64,000 bases of DNA from NCBI RefSeq assembly GCF_027789125.1, contig NZ_JAQFVF010000038.1:34835-98834 (forward strand). The letters are read 5' to 3'. This stretch comes from Paenibacillus aestuarii (GTDB lineage: Bacteria; Bacillota; Bacilli; Paenibacillales; NBRC-103111). The notes beneath the pieces were generated by a model. The model saw nothing but the letters and a program-made list of their open reading frames with translations, had not been told where the DNA came from and did not search any database. Each line of letters begins with the position of its first letter. The stretch's first letter is position 1. Made by a program: the position numbers and the translations under genes. This document shows positions 41,797 to 51,052 of this stretch, in pieces.

Positions 41797-43290
41797 ATGG
41801 GGTCATTTCAAGTGTCCATTCGCTTCAAATTATTACTTTCCTATGCCGCTATGCTAATCATTCCGCTGATTCTTATGATGATTACCGCACTTCTTTTGGT
41901 CGTTGTATTTCGGGGCGATATTCAAAGCATTCGTGATCAATATCGTTCTACGGGCGGCATATTTGAAAATCATAATGTCGAACGCGTGATGAAGGAGTTG
42001 AAAAGAACATCTGAAAACAATCCAGTGATGTTGTCTGATTTAAGTTATTTGACAGATATCAACCAGGAGCTTCAGCTGAGTGAGTCCAATTTAATCGTGC
42101 GTACTCAGAGCACATTAGTTTATGTATCACCATCTCTTCAAAACACGGAACTGCTTCGGCAATTACCCGTCTATGATCGTTCAGGACACCTGGACAGGGA
42201 AGATCCTGTGAAGTATGGCCAACAATTGATTGAACTGATTCACTTCGAGTATGAGAACGCTGATCACCAGCAAACAAGCGTAATTGTTGCTACTAAGGTT
42301 AATCCGCTGGTTCATTTTGCGCAGAAGTTTTTCCCGATTCTGTTTGCAGTCTTGGTGATTATTTTGATTCTCACGCACTCGCTGTTAACTTACTTTGTTT
42401 CAAGGAGTATTATTAAACCGCTGCTCAGATTGAAAAATGCGATGAATCGGATGAAATCCGGTGATTTAGATGTTCACGTTCCTATTACAACAAAAGATGA
42501 AATTGGCCAGCTAAGTTTAGCGTTTGAGCAAATGCGCAGCCAATTGAAAGCATCAATTCAAACACAAATTCAGTATGAAGAAAATCGAAAGGAACTCATT
42601 TCTAACATCTCTCATGATTTAAGAACACCTCTCACAGCTATTAGAGGATATGTGGATGGCATAGGTGACGGGATTGCGGATACGCCCGAGAAAAGACATC
42701 GCTATGTAGAGATCATATCTGCAAAAGCGGAAGAGATGGATCATTTAATCGATGAATTATTCTTATATTCCAAGCTCGATCTGAAAAAGATACCTTTCAA
42801 TTATGAAACAGTAGATCTGCAAGCCTTTCTTTTGGATTGGTCCGATGAGCTGGAATTTGAACTCGGAAAACAAGGTGTGCATTTTGCTTCGGATATCGCG
42901 ATGCCTGAACATACACTTATCTCTCTGGATAGGGATAAGATCCGACGCGTGTTTTCGAACATTATGAGCAATTGCTTGAAATATATGAATAAACAAGAAA
43001 AGAACGTTCACTTGCGTGCATATGTGTCTGGTGAGCATGCAGTCATTCAGACTGAAGACAATGGTCTGGGGATATCAGAAGAGGCGCTCCCATTTATTTT
43101 TGAGCGATTTTATCGAGAGGATCCCTCGCGCAACAGCCACACTGGTGGGAGTGGGTTGGGCCTTGCCATTTCGAAACAAATCATTGAAGGCCATGAGGGT
43201 ACGATTCGTGCCAGCAGTGTCAAGGGGGAGGGGACTTGCGTAAGCATAATGCTCCCTTTAAGATCAAATAAAGTGAGTGATGGACGATAA
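41797..43290 (+). CDS. Sensor histidine kinase with extracellular domain
   Basis: 497 residues from the ATG at 41797, right after the permease stop. Starts at 41776 or GTG 41812 are also possible, since the SD is weak and translation is likely coupled. Two membrane segments (near 20-40 and 175-200) flank a ~135-residue outside domain, so it can sense a ligand directly. HAMP, HisKA (LISNISHDLRTPLTAIRGYV) and ATPase (MSNCLKYM, EDNGLGIS, GGSGLGLAISKQ) follow. The stop overlaps the regulator start (TAATG). Confidence 0.88.
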   Translation: MGSFQVSIRFKLLLSYAAMLIIPLILMMITALLLVVVFRGDIQSIRDQYRSTGGIFENHNVERVMKELKRTSENNPVMLSDLSYLTDINQELQLSESNLIVRTQSTLVYVSPSLQNTELLRQLPVYDRSGHLDREDPVKYGQQLIELIHFEYENADHQQTSVIVATKVNPLVHFAQKFFPILFAVLVIILILTHSLLTYFVSRSIIKPLLRLKNAMNRMKSGDLDVHVPITTKDEIGQLSLAFEQMRSQLKASIQTQIQYEENRKELISNISHDLRTPLTAIRGYVDGIGDGIADTPEKRHRYVEIISAKAEEMDHLIDELFLYSKLDLKKIPFNYETVDLQAFLLDWSDELEFELGKQGVHFASDIAMPEHTLISLDRDKIRRVFSNIMSNCLKYMNKQEKNVHLRAYVSGEHAVIQTEDNGLGISEEALPFIFERFYREDPSRNSHTGGSGLGLAISKQIIEGHEGTIRASSVKGEGTCVSIMLPLRSNKVSDGR

Positions 43291-43976
43291 TGAAAAAAAT
43301 TTTGATTGTCGAAGACGAGCAACTGATCGCTGAACTAGAGCGAGATTACTTGGAAGTAAGCGGTTATCAAGCTGATATCGCTACCGACGGAGAACAAGGA
43401 CTACGGCTTGGGATGTCAGGCGAATACGATTTAATCATTTTGGATCTTATGATCCCCGTTATTAACGGGTATGTGGTTTGTAAACAAATTCGTGAGACCC
43501 ATAATATCCCGATTCTAATGGTGACGGCGAAGAAAGAAGACGTTGATGTGATTCGCGGATTAGGGCTTGGCGCCGATGATTATATTACGAAGCCGTTCAA
43601 ACCTGGTGAATTGGTTGCCAGGGTGAAAGCCCATCTGACCAGGTATGAGCGACTGGTGGGAGGGAAGGAAAATAAAGAAGTGATTCGTATTCGCGGGCTA
43701 CTCATAGACTTTGATTCAAGAAGAGTGTTCATCCACGATCGTGAAATTTCGTTAACGATAAAAGAGTTTGACTTGCTTTATTTTCTGGCGACAAATCCAA
43801 ATCGGGTCTATAGTAAGGAACACCTGTTTGAAAGAATATGGGGAGTCGATTCAATGGGAGATGCACAGACGGTTACGGTCCACGTTAGGAGACTCAGGGA
43901 GAAGATCGAAGATGCTTCGGTAAATTCAGAGTACATTGAAACTGTATGGGGAGTAGGTTATCGCTTTCGGTTATAA
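43290..43976 (+). CDS. OmpR-family response regulator
   Basis: 228 residues. Receiver with VEDEQLIAEL, phospho-Asp in LIILDLMIPVINGY, Thr in LMVTAKKED and Lys in DDYITKPFK. The winged helix ends in YIETVWGVGYRF. Coupled to the kinase by a 1-bp overlap. Together with the ABC genes it forms a sense-and-export operon ending in a 54-residue protein gene. Confidence 0.9.
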   Translation: MKKILIVEDEQLIAELERDYLEVSGYQADIATDGEQGLRLGMSGEYDLIILDLMIPVINGYVVCKQIRETHNIPILMVTAKKEDVDVIRGLGLGADDYITKPFKPGELVARVKAHLTRYERLVGGKENKEVIRIRGLLIDFDSRRVFIHDREISLTIKEFDLLYFLATNPNRVYSKEHLFERIWGVDSMGDAQTVTVHVRRLREKIEDASVNSEYIETVWGVGYRFRL

Positions 43977-44015
43977 GAATGTCAAAGGAAATGCGATTGA
44001 AGGAGGAGCGTTTAC

Positions 44016-44180
44016 ATGGATGAACTCACAGGCGATATGGACAAGTTCTTACAAACGATTCACTCATTGGAACAGAGAATTGAAGTTCTGATTCATAATT
44101 CAAATTTATCAGATGCAGAGAAAAAATTTATTTTAAATCATATTATTGTTGTTCCTGGTAAGGATAAAACTAGCAGCTAA
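44016..44180 (+). CDS. 54-residue protein, unknown
   Basis: From an ATG with GAAGGAGGAG seven bases upstream to TAA at 44178. Sequence starts MDELTGDMDKFLQTIHSLEQ; it contains RIEVLIHN and AEKKFILNHIIVV. Two amphipathic helices are likely, with no signal or membrane part. It follows the response regulator by 39 bp and ends inside the terminator hairpin, so it belongs to the exporter operon. Its strong SD makes it probably real. It could be a small helper or regulator of the transporter or kinase. Confidence 0.65.
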   Translation: MDELTGDMDKFLQTIHSLEQRIEVLIHNSNLSDAEKKFILNHIIVVPGKDKTSS

Positions 44181-44208
44181 TCAGTAAAGATTAGCTGCTA
44201 GTTTTATC
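44166..44208 (+). terminator. Terminator, 16-bp perfect stem
   Basis: AAAACTAGCAGCTAAT pairs exactly with ATTAGCTGCTAGTTTT around an 8-nt loop. Ends the ABC/two-component operon; the left arm encodes the last codons of the 54-residue gene. Confidence 0.92.
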
Positions 44209-44241
44209 ACTTTATTGCAATTTGAAATCTATATATTGAAA

Positions 44242-45237
44242 TTAGACTCTTTTCTTCTTTAAAAGGCTTTTGTATATCTGAAGATATTTAGTTGTCATCC
44301 TAGCGGTAGTAAACCTGCTAATTACATATTTTCGCAACTTATCCGGTGCTGGGTAAATTCCTATATTCACTTTTTTAATCATTTCAGGTATAGAATTGCA
44401 TATGAGTTGGGGGAACCCAGCAAGAACCTCAGGGACAGAACCTCTTTTTAGCGCGATAACTGGAGTACCGCATGCCAACGCTTCGATCATAACTAAGCCA
44501 AAAGGTTCTTCCCAAATTGAAGGGAACAACACGCATTTTGCATGTTTCAAAAGCTCTTGCTTCCGCTTGCCACCTACTGGTCCTACATAATGAATCCTTG
44601 GATTAGAACGAATCCTAGGAGCAATATACTTTTGAAATAAATGTTTATCTTTAATTGGACCTGCGATAATCAATCTTTTATGCGTTTTTTCTGCAATTGT
44701 TATTGCATGTAAAACTCCTTTTTCCTTGATGATTCTACCCAAAAATAAGAGATAGTCGTTTTTCTTTGAACTGAACTGGTATTCACTTGGATTTATTCCG
44801 TTATAAACACAAAATCCTCTGTTATTTCCCATTACTTTTCTTGCTCTTCGGCTTACATATACAGGATATTTGACACGATTTTTTGATGGCATGTGTATCG
44901 TACAAACAGTCGGAATTCGCAATCGAGCCTTACCTAATGCTGAATTAAAAGTATGATCATGGATAATATCAATTTTTGAGGGGATTCTGCGAAGAACAAA
45001 TTTTTTAATTGCCCCCTTTTTAAGTTTTTTTGGATACGTTATCAGCTTGGCACTAGTTCTGCTTCCCTTTGCAGCGAAAACATACACATCGTGTCCGCGT
45101 TTAACTAAACTCTCCGTGAGTTCATAAACAATCTTTTCTGTCCCGCCTTGATTGGCTGTGGGGATAGGTTTAGCGTTCGGGGAATTTGATATAACCTGAA
45201 CGATTTTGTAATGTCTTTTCACCATTTCATTTATCAC
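44242..45237 (-). CDS. GT4-family glycosyltransferase
   Basis: 331 residues, very basic (many Lys). N-terminal half: PTANQGGTEKIVYELTESLV and KIDIIHDHTFNSALG. C-terminal half: LLFLGRIIKEKGVLHAI, FPSIWEEPFGLVMIEALACG with the EX7E pair, then TPVIALKRGSVPEV. It acts in the cytosol on a surface glycan or on spore components. The start is uncertain: GTG at 45237 or ATG at 45225. Similar in style to the enzymes at 54703 and 62366, which suggests one surface-glycan pathway. Confidence 0.85.
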   Translation of the reverse strand: MINEMVKRHYKIVQVISNSPNAKPIPTANQGGTEKIVYELTESLVKRGHDVYVFAAKGSRTSAKLITYPKKLKKGAIKKFVLRRIPSKIDIIHDHTFNSALGKARLRIPTVCTIHMPSKNRVKYPVYVSRRARKVMGNNRGFCVYNGINPSEYQFSSKKNDYLLFLGRIIKEKGVLHAITIAEKTHKRLIIAGPIKDKHLFQKYIAPRIRSNPRIHYVGPVGGKRKQELLKHAKCVLFPSIWEEPFGLVMIEALACGTPVIALKRGSVPEVLAGFPQLICNSIPEMIKKVNIGIYPAPDKLRKYVISRFTTARMTTKYLQIYKSLLKKKRV

Positions 45238-45376
45238 TCTTTTCTAGTTCTGTTGTAAACAAATTATGCGAGTGAATGGAGAAGTAGTGGACAAATAGTA
45301 AGGAGATTCGGTTAGAATATTTTCATATAATAATAAAAGCAGCTGGATATGACTAGGCTAACTAAAATTATGTAAG

Positions 45377-45413
45377 AAAAGCCCGTACATCAATAAGGTG
45401 TACGGGCAATTTT
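45377..45413 (-). terminator. Terminator of the COG4705 gene
   Basis: GCCCGTACA (45381-45389) pairs with TGTACGGGC (45399-45407). On the minus strand it is followed by TTTTCTT. Confidence 0.82.
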
Positions 45414-45461
45414 GATGTTATGTTTAGAGTGTTTTTATGCAGTAGTATCATGAAAATTTTT

Positions 45462-46226
45462 TTAAAGTTGAATGGCCATTCTTTCACTTTTAATATCCTT
45501 TTTGGTAATCCCCATATAGGCCACTAAGATAACGATTAAGATTGTTAGAATTAAGCTAACTTCCCCTCTGTTAAAACCTAGGCCCCCCATTCGAGGAGGA
45601 GAACACATCCAATCCGTAAAGGATGCCCCAGCTGGCCTTGTCATGATATAGGAAAACCAAAATGCAAAAATTTTATTTAAGTTTAAATAACGGTATAGTA
45701 ATGCGGGTACAATTAATAAGATCGTGAAAATAATACCTGAATTTAAGAAGCCTAAATGAAGTTCTTGAGCTGACATATCTCCAGCTGCAGTACCGAGGGC
45801 AAAAGTAGCAAATACCATTGCCCAATAAAAGCCCTCGGCTCTCGGTGTCGTTATGCTATCGACAGACAACGTTTTCTCTTTCTTATACCAAATGACGAAA
45901 ATGATGGTTAGTAAGACGGCATAAAACACTGTTGATACGATCGGAGATCTTCCTAAGGCAAAACTCATAATATCGGCTACCATTGTACCAAATATACTTA
46001 TCATCGTTACAACTAGCCAGTAGATCCAAGTTACATATTTTTTCGCTCTCATCTGAAGTACTAATGAACCAACAAGTAATACTGCAGTTACCGCACCTGC
46101 TACTGTACCAAATTGGCGATCAAGATAATCGGAAAATATTTCACCCATCCCTGTTGTCAATACTTTAATGATCCAAAAATAAAGGGATACTTCAGGAATT
46201 TTCTTGGCTAAACTATTATTAATCAA
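45462..46226 (-). CDS. COG4705-type membrane protein
   Basis: 254 residues, about seven or eight membrane segments. Repeated blocks begin with KxPEVSLYFWIIKVLTTGMGE, then FYWAMVFATFALGTAAGD and FWFSYIMTRPAGASFTDW, the internal-repeat pattern of COG4705 (DUF347-like repeats). The conserved acidic residues (GE, GD, TD) in membrane segments suggest cation transport, but function is not established. A larger relative with an extra domain lies at 52886. It follows the deacetylase gene by 52 bp and may be in that operon. Confidence 0.8.
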   Translation of the reverse strand: MINNSLAKKIPEVSLYFWIIKVLTTGMGEIFSDYLDRQFGTVAGAVTAVLLVGSLVLQMRAKKYVTWIYWLVVTMISIFGTMVADIMSFALGRSPIVSTVFYAVLLTIIFVIWYKKEKTLSVDSITTPRAEGFYWAMVFATFALGTAAGDMSAQELHLGFLNSGIIFTILLIVPALLYRYLNLNKIFAFWFSYIMTRPAGASFTDWMCSPPRMGGLGFNRGEVSLILTILIVILVAYMGITKKDIKSERMAIQL

Positions 46227-46278
46227 TTTACATCCTCCTTTATAATTTCAAACAAACATAGAAAAAAGTACATTGGGG

Positions 46279-47049
46279 CTAAAGAGGTAGCTCGACGGCT
46301 TCGTTCACATCGTGCATTTCACTCGAAGCTAAAGTCATCTGATCTAAACGTACATAATGGATTGCATTAGACTTAAGTTCAGATAGAACCTTTTCAAGAG
46401 CAAGAAGCATATATTTCGGTGCTTCTGAATCTGCCCCCCAAGTATTGCCGCAGTCATGAAGCAGTACAATCGCGCCTTCTTTTTTAAGATTTAAAGTGTA
46501 GGCGAGTTGCCGCATTAGCTTGTCCTTTAATTTCTTCTCCGCGGTATCTCTCCTCCAATCGAAGCTCATCACAGACCAGATTGTAAAAGTATATCGCTTT
46601 ATTAAAAGTAGATCAGGAAGTGAGAAGATTCCCCACGGTGGTCGATAATAATGTGGCCGTTTGCCAGTGATAGACTTGATCACATCTGCAGATCGTTTTA
46701 CATCCTGTCTAACTACCCACGGCGGCATTAAGATATTCATCCGGTGTGTATAGTTATGGACTCCGATAAGATGCCCTTCCCGCTGCATTCGACGTATGAG
46801 CTCGGGATAAGCTGCAGCCTTTTCTCCGAGAACGAAGAAGGTGGCTTTAACCCCGTATTTACGCAGCAAATCGAGAAGGAGTGGGGTGTAAACCGGATTT
46901 GGCCCGTCATCAAAAGTAAAAGCAACTTCCTGTGAATTTTCACCTTTTCGGATAACCCCAATACCGAGTATACGGGTTATAACAAAAGGTAAGATCACAT
47001 ACAAAGCTATAAATACGATGATAATAATAAAGACAGATTGGCCAATCAT
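46279..47049 (-). CDS. Membrane-anchored polysaccharide deacetylase
   Basis: 256 residues from the ATG at 47049, 31 bp after the previous gene. A longer reading to 47163 would overlap that gene by 83 bp and add a non-homologous charged N-terminus. An N-terminal membrane anchor (IGQSVFIIIIVFIALYVIL) precedes a NodB domain: TFDDGPNPVY with the metal-binding Asp pair, HNYTH for the two His, YRPPWG, and LLHDCGNTW. The metal site is complete. It removes acetyl groups from a surface glycan or peptidoglycan outside the cell. Cotranscribed with a lipid glycosyltransferase and a PAP2 gene. Confidence 0.85.
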   Translation of the reverse strand: MIGQSVFIIIIVFIALYVILPFVITRILGIGVIRKGENSQEVAFTFDDGPNPVYTPLLLDLLRKYGVKATFFVLGEKAAAYPELIRRMQREGHLIGVHNYTHRMNILMPPWVVRQDVKRSADVIKSITGKRPHYYRPPWGIFSLPDLLLIKRYTFTIWSVMSFDWRRDTAEKKLKDKLMRQLAYTLNLKKEGAIVLLHDCGNTWGADSEAPKYMLLALEKVLSELKSNAIHYVRLDQMTLASSEMHDVNEAVELPL

Positions 47050-47080
47050 AAAAAAATCATCATCCTTTCGATAACGGATC

Positions 47081-48277
47081 TTACGTATTCGCGGCAACAA
47101 CGAAAGGAAAATCAATTTTACGCGTTGGAATATATGGATTTTCCATTCCCATAATTGCTTCAAAGGCAGTGGCTGCGCTATGCTTTCGACTAATCAACTG
47201 GGCTGCTTCTTTCATGCGATTTAGATGTGAGTCATTTGCAAGCACTTGTTGCAGAAAACTCGTCAACTCGCTTTCGTTGGATGCTTCCAAAGCGGCACCA
47301 GCCCCTACAAGGAAAGCAGCATTATCTTGTTCTTGGCCAGGTAGTGGTTTAAACAGCAGCATGGGAAGTTCGAGCGAAAGTGCCTCGCTAACAGTGAGCC
47401 CCCCTGGTTTGGTCACGATTAAGTCGGATAATGCCATCAGTTCATGAACTTCATTGACATAACCAGTAATTCGAAAGTTACGGAGATCGAATTCTGCATC
47501 TCCCATTCGCAGTAATTCTTCCTCCAGTGACATCTGAAGTTTTTTATTACGCCCGCAGACGACAACGAACTGTACTTTTTCTGTAAGATTACCGCTCTGC
47601 AATTGAGACAGCATACTTTTACCAATCAAACCGCAGCCCCCGCCCATGACAAGAACGACAGACTTATCCGGATTTAATCCGTATTTCTTTAATAATTCAC
47701 CGCGGTCATAAGATCTGGAGAAAGATTGGCGAATCGGAATGCCGGTTACTTCAATCTGAGAGCTTGGCACTCCGTAATTCAGAAGTGCATCTTTCACATG
47801 ATCGGCTCCTACCAGATAACGATCGGTAAAAGGATGAATCCAGTAGCTGTGATCGGTATAGTCAGTAATGACGGTGGCTGTCGGAACATCCGTCAGCCCA
47901 GTGGAACGGAGGAACGACATAGCTGCAGCTGCTCCGGGAAACGTGCTGACGACTCGAGTTGGCTGCACACTACGCAGCAGCTCCATCATCCGATAAGTTC
48001 GAAAGGAACGGATTTTTTTGAATAGAGTGGACCATTTGTTATCACTGCGTGTTTTGCGGTAGAAGTATCCGTACATGGAAGGAAGGTTTTTCACCCACTG
48101 CAAGTAACAGAACTGTCCAACTACATGCAATTGAGGATGAACCCATTCCATAAAATCGACGGAGACGATCTCTACTTCCGGGCAGCGCAGCTTCGCGGCC
48201 TCCATAATGGCATTTGCTGCCTGAATGTGACCATCGCCTAGGGATCCCGTTAATAGCAATATTTTTTCATGCTGCAT
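47081..48277 (-). CDS. MGDG synthase/UgtP-like glycosyltransferase
   Basis: 398 residues. The N-terminal ILLLTGSLGDGHIQAANAI is the hallmark of the monogalactosyl/diglucosyl-diacylglycerol synthase group (GT28). It is followed by VSTFPGAAAAMSFLR, TVITDYTDHSYWIHP, and in the C-terminal half VLVMGGGCG, TGYVNEVHELMALSDLIVTK and PGGLTVSEAL, the nucleotide-sugar binding region. These enzymes add sugars to membrane diacylglycerol and so supply glycolipid anchors. It starts 3 bp after the PAP2 stop. Lipid acceptor inferred from family only. Confidence 0.86.
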   Translation of the reverse strand: MQHEKILLLTGSLGDGHIQAANAIMEAAKLRCPEVEIVSVDFMEWVHPQLHVVGQFCYLQWVKNLPSMYGYFYRKTRSDNKWSTLFKKIRSFRTYRMMELLRSVQPTRVVSTFPGAAAAMSFLRSTGLTDVPTATVITDYTDHSYWIHPFTDRYLVGADHVKDALLNYGVPSSQIEVTGIPIRQSFSRSYDRGELLKKYGLNPDKSVVLVMGGGCGLIGKSMLSQLQSGNLTEKVQFVVVCGRNKKLQMSLEEELLRMGDAEFDLRNFRITGYVNEVHELMALSDLIVTKPGGLTVSEALSLELPMLLFKPLPGQEQDNAAFLVGAGAALEASNESELTSFLQQVLANDSHLNRMKEAAQLISRKHSAATAFEAIMGMENPYIPTRKIDFPFVVAANT

Positions 48278-48280
48278 GCC

Positions 48281-48976
48281 TTAAGCACCTCGTTTCAATG
48301 CTTGGGTAGACTGTGGCAAATCCACCTCTAATTTCAACATACTAAGGGAGTAGTTATTACCGTACGCGTATTGACGCAGACGGCGTATCGCGTAGATGGC
48401 CGTTTCAGCTACGGCAATGGCGCCAGCGATGTCAAGCAAGACATGTTGTTTGACAAATTGTGTAGATGCGATAATCAGAAGCGACATGACGGTAACTAAA
48501 ATTCGGACGGGCTTGGCAACGGAACTAGATCGAAGGTAGGCTTTCATCATCAAATAGGACGTCAGTACATGCGTGCTTGGAAAACAGTTTAGCGGTTCGT
48601 CCGTACTGTATACGAGGCGGACAGCTTTTGTCAGAAAGTCGTTGCCAACTAGCTCAGGCCGCGGTACATATGTTTGATAGAGGGCATAGATGGCATAGCA
48701 TGTAAGAAGCCCGAAGATAAATTGCAGCAAGGTTTCGTAATAAACTTCTCGTTGTTTTACTGCCAAATAAATGAAAGCAAGAATTAGAAAGGCATACCAG
48801 CCCATATAGGGAAGAATGAAGACTTTCAAAAAGGGAAGCTGCCTATCCAAGTCAGTGACTAAGCTATGTGATGTACCACCGGCATGATTCAAATGAACGT
48901 ATATAGTTCCAAGTAACGGAATAATTGAAAGCGAGCATAAAGCAATTAGAAGCGGCTTGAGCCTTTGGATGTTCAT
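48281..48976 (-). CDS. PAP2-superfamily membrane phosphatase
   Basis: 231 residues from the ATG at 48976 (AGGAGG eight bases upstream). Six hydrophobic segments. Motif 2 is NCFPSTHVLTS and motif 3 is STQFVKQHVLLDIAGAIAVA; motif 1 is reduced to VPRPE. This arrangement is typical of the inositol-phosphotransferase-like PAP2 subgroup. It may release lipid phosphate for the glycosyltransferase that follows. First gene of the operon with the GT28 enzyme and deacetylase. Divergent from the lia-like operon. Confidence 0.8.
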   Translation of the reverse strand: MNIQRLKPLLIALCSLSIIPLLGTIYVHLNHAGGTSHSLVTDLDRQLPFLKVFILPYMGWYAFLILAFIYLAVKQREVYYETLLQFIFGLLTCYAIYALYQTYVPRPELVGNDFLTKAVRLVYSTDEPLNCFPSTHVLTSYLMMKAYLRSSSVAKPVRILVTVMSLLIIASTQFVKQHVLLDIAGAIAVAETAIYAIRRLRQYAYGNNYSLSMLKLEVDLPQSTQALKRGA

Positions 48977-49062
48977 AGTCATTTCCTCCTGCGTGATTCG
49001 TTATGACTCTATGGTAAAATACTTATGCATTCTTTAAAACGTACCCCGGTTGTAACTACATA

Positions 49063-49101
49063 TAAGACCACTGCAACTAGAAACTAAGACCACGGTCTTA
49101 G
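49063..49101. promoter_or_regulatory. Candidate LiaR-type operator
   Basis: CTAAGACC, AC, GGTCTTAG (49084-49101) is an 8-bp inverted repeat. TAAGACCAC occurs again 22 bp upstream at 49063-49071, two helical turns away. It lies in the divergent region between the PAP2 operon and the liaGFSR-like operon. A TATACT (49146-49151) downstream may be the -10. Confidence 0.5.
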
Positions 49102-49199
49102 AGCAAATCAAACCATGGCTTGTAGGGCATTTGAGGTGTTTCCGATATACTGGATGCATAAAGAGAGTAGACGGTGAATCCGTAGAAAGGAGAATGCTT

Positions 49200-50354
49200 A
49201 TGAGACGGATCATCGGAATAATCGTTATGTTGGCTGGCTTCCTGATTATCGCCTTGTCTATGTCGCAACATAAGCCACTGTGGGGATCACAAGAAGAAAC
49301 GGCACAGATTCAAAGCGACATGCAAGAGGTTCATATAGATAGCAGAGATGTCGACGTCCACATTGTGAAGGAAGACAGGGATGATTTGGCCGTTACTTCA
49401 GAAGCAAACGGTGAGGTTGTTCTAAAACGCCAAGGGAATCGTCTAAATATCTCACTTACACGCAGGCCACTGTCTTTATTTCCAATTGAAACTACGGTAG
49501 TGGTTCATTTGCCTGAATCCTTTGGCCGGACTGTTTCTGTAGCAGCTAATCATAGTCAAGTTACTTTTGCTGGCATTTCGGAGCAGCACAAGCTTGATCT
49601 GGAGCGCTTGGAGGTCAGCGTTGACCATGGGGAAATGATGCTTATGAATGTAACATTGAGTGAGCTTCAATTAACGATAGAAAAGGGTAGGCTATACGCG
49701 CGGCAATCTAAAATAGACACCAATTCAATGAATATCGAATCAGGGAAAGTTGACCTGTACAAAGTAGATGGCAATCTGCATACGGAGCTAAAGACCGGTG
49801 TATTTGAAGCGGAGTTGGTGACGGCGAACCAGGCAGACATCATTATGGGTAAAGGTGACGTCAGTCTTTCGCAATTCTCAGGAAGCTGGGCTACGTCCAT
49901 AGCAGCTGGGCACATGAGCGTTAATGAAAGTACTGGCGCAAAAGGTACTCTGAAGATAGGCAAAGGAGACTTCAAACTCACCGATTATAAGGGCGATTTG
50001 GAGGCAACGATCGACAAGGGAGATATGAATTTGTCCGATTACGTGGGCGGACTTCAAGCGGAGCTTGGTAAAGGACAAATGAATCTTGGTCTTAAGCAGA
50101 TTGTTAAACCTATAAATGTGAAAGCAGCTTCTGGAGACATTACGTTAGAACTGCCACCTGCTGGGGATTTTACACTTGATGCTTCTGCTAGTCATGGAAT
50201 TGTTGAGAACAGTTCTTACCTATCGAATCCATTAGATAGCAAACAAACGAATGTGTTTCATGGGAGGAGCGGGCAAGGTGTCGTTCCAATCGTATTAAAT
50301 TCAGGTGACGGAAACATTAAAATTCACTCGAAAGGAGGGTCAGACAAACAGTGA
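49200..50354 (+). CDS. LiaG-like membrane-anchored DUF4097 protein
   Basis: 384 residues from the ATG at 49200 (AAAGGAG eight bases upstream). A single N-terminal membrane anchor (IIGIIVMLAGFLIIAL) is followed by a long repeated beta structure of the DUF4097 type: many strands with Gly-Asp turns (GKGDVSLSQF, GKGDFKLTDYKGD, DKGDMNLSDYVGG, GKGQMNLGL). The domain sits outside. LiaG in B. subtilis has the same make-up and the same place before liaF. Role in the system is unknown. Confidence 0.8.
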   Translation: MRRIIGIIVMLAGFLIIALSMSQHKPLWGSQEETAQIQSDMQEVHIDSRDVDVHIVKEDRDDLAVTSEANGEVVLKRQGNRLNISLTRRPLSLFPIETTVVVHLPESFGRTVSVAANHSQVTFAGISEQHKLDLERLEVSVDHGEMMLMNVTLSELQLTIEKGRLYARQSKIDTNSMNIESGKVDLYKVDGNLHTELKTGVFEAELVTANQADIIMGKGDVSLSQFSGSWATSIAAGHMSVNESTGAKGTLKIGKGDFKLTDYKGDLEATIDKGDMNLSDYVGGLQAELGKGQMNLGLKQIVKPINVKAASGDITLELPPAGDFTLDASASHGIVENSSYLSNPLDSKQTNVFHGRSGQGVVPIVLNSGDGNIKIHSKGGSDKQ

Positions 50355-51052
50355 TGAAACTAGTGTGGAATCCATGGACCGGATTTATCATTTTATTTAC
50401 TTCCACATACGCTGGTGTCTTCTTAAGTCACGGAGGCTATGCATTGCTGGACCCTCTTTTTTGGATAGGCGTTGGGTATCTGCTCTACAGAACGATGTGG
50501 TCGTGGCTTGGCTTACCAGCTTTTATGCTGGCAGCTTATCATATAGCTGTATCCATGAAAATGAATATTCCTGGTACGGTAACAGGTACAGCCCTTCTTT
50601 TTATTGGATTATTACTCATTCTCGGGAGGAGACCGGCGGTTGCTGAAAAGGTGTGGAGGAAAATGGTGGAAAATAGCGAGTTGCAAGTAAACACAAGCAG
50701 TCGGCTTTTAACGGTATTTGCGATCCTAAGACACGAGCTGATGCAAAAGCTGAAGGGGCTAAGTACATCCCCCAAATTTGGTGATTTGCATCTAGATTTG
50801 TCCAAAATGATGATCCCTGAAGGGGAGATGAAGATTGATGTAAGCCGGTGGGTAGGTAGCGTCAGCATCTATGTACCCTACGATCTTGAGGTAAACATGA
50901 TGTGTTCAGCCCGTATCGGTACAGTAGACTTGTTCGGCGAGCGGAAGAAGTATCGCGGGCAGTTCATTACTTCGGATTATCAAGATGCGGAAAGGAAGGT
51001 CCTACTGAGATTAACCACCGGTATAGGCGATGTGACCGTGAGATGGTTATGA
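50351..51052 (+). CDS. liaF: LiaF-like inhibitor protein
   Basis: 233 residues from GTG 50351 (ATG 50354 also possible), behind GGAGGG. Four short N-terminal membrane helices (residues ~1-95), then a cytosolic or outer beta domain GDLHLDLSKMMIPEGEM, DVSRWVGSVSIYVPYDL and RGQFITSDYQDAERKV, the conserved LiaF C-terminal domain. LiaF restrains the LiaS kinase in B. subtilis. The stop overlaps the kinase start (ATGA), so the complex partners are coupled. Confidence 0.88.
   Translation: MMKLVWNPWTGFIILFTSTYAGVFLSHGGYALLDPLFWIGVGYLLYRTMWSWLGLPAFMLAAYHIAVSMKMNIPGTVTGTALLFIGLLLILGRRPAVAEKVWRKMVENSELQVNTSSRLLTVFAILRHELMQKLKGLSTSPKFGDLHLDLSKMMIPEGEMKIDVSRWVGSVSIYVPYDLEVNMMCSARIGTVDLFGERKKYRGQFITSDYQDAERKVLLRLTTGIGDVTVRWL

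Noticed and set aside
47050..47163. N-terminal extension of the polysaccharide deacetylase
   Set aside because: It would overlap the upstream gene by 83 bp, and the added charged segment precedes what looks like the true membrane anchor.
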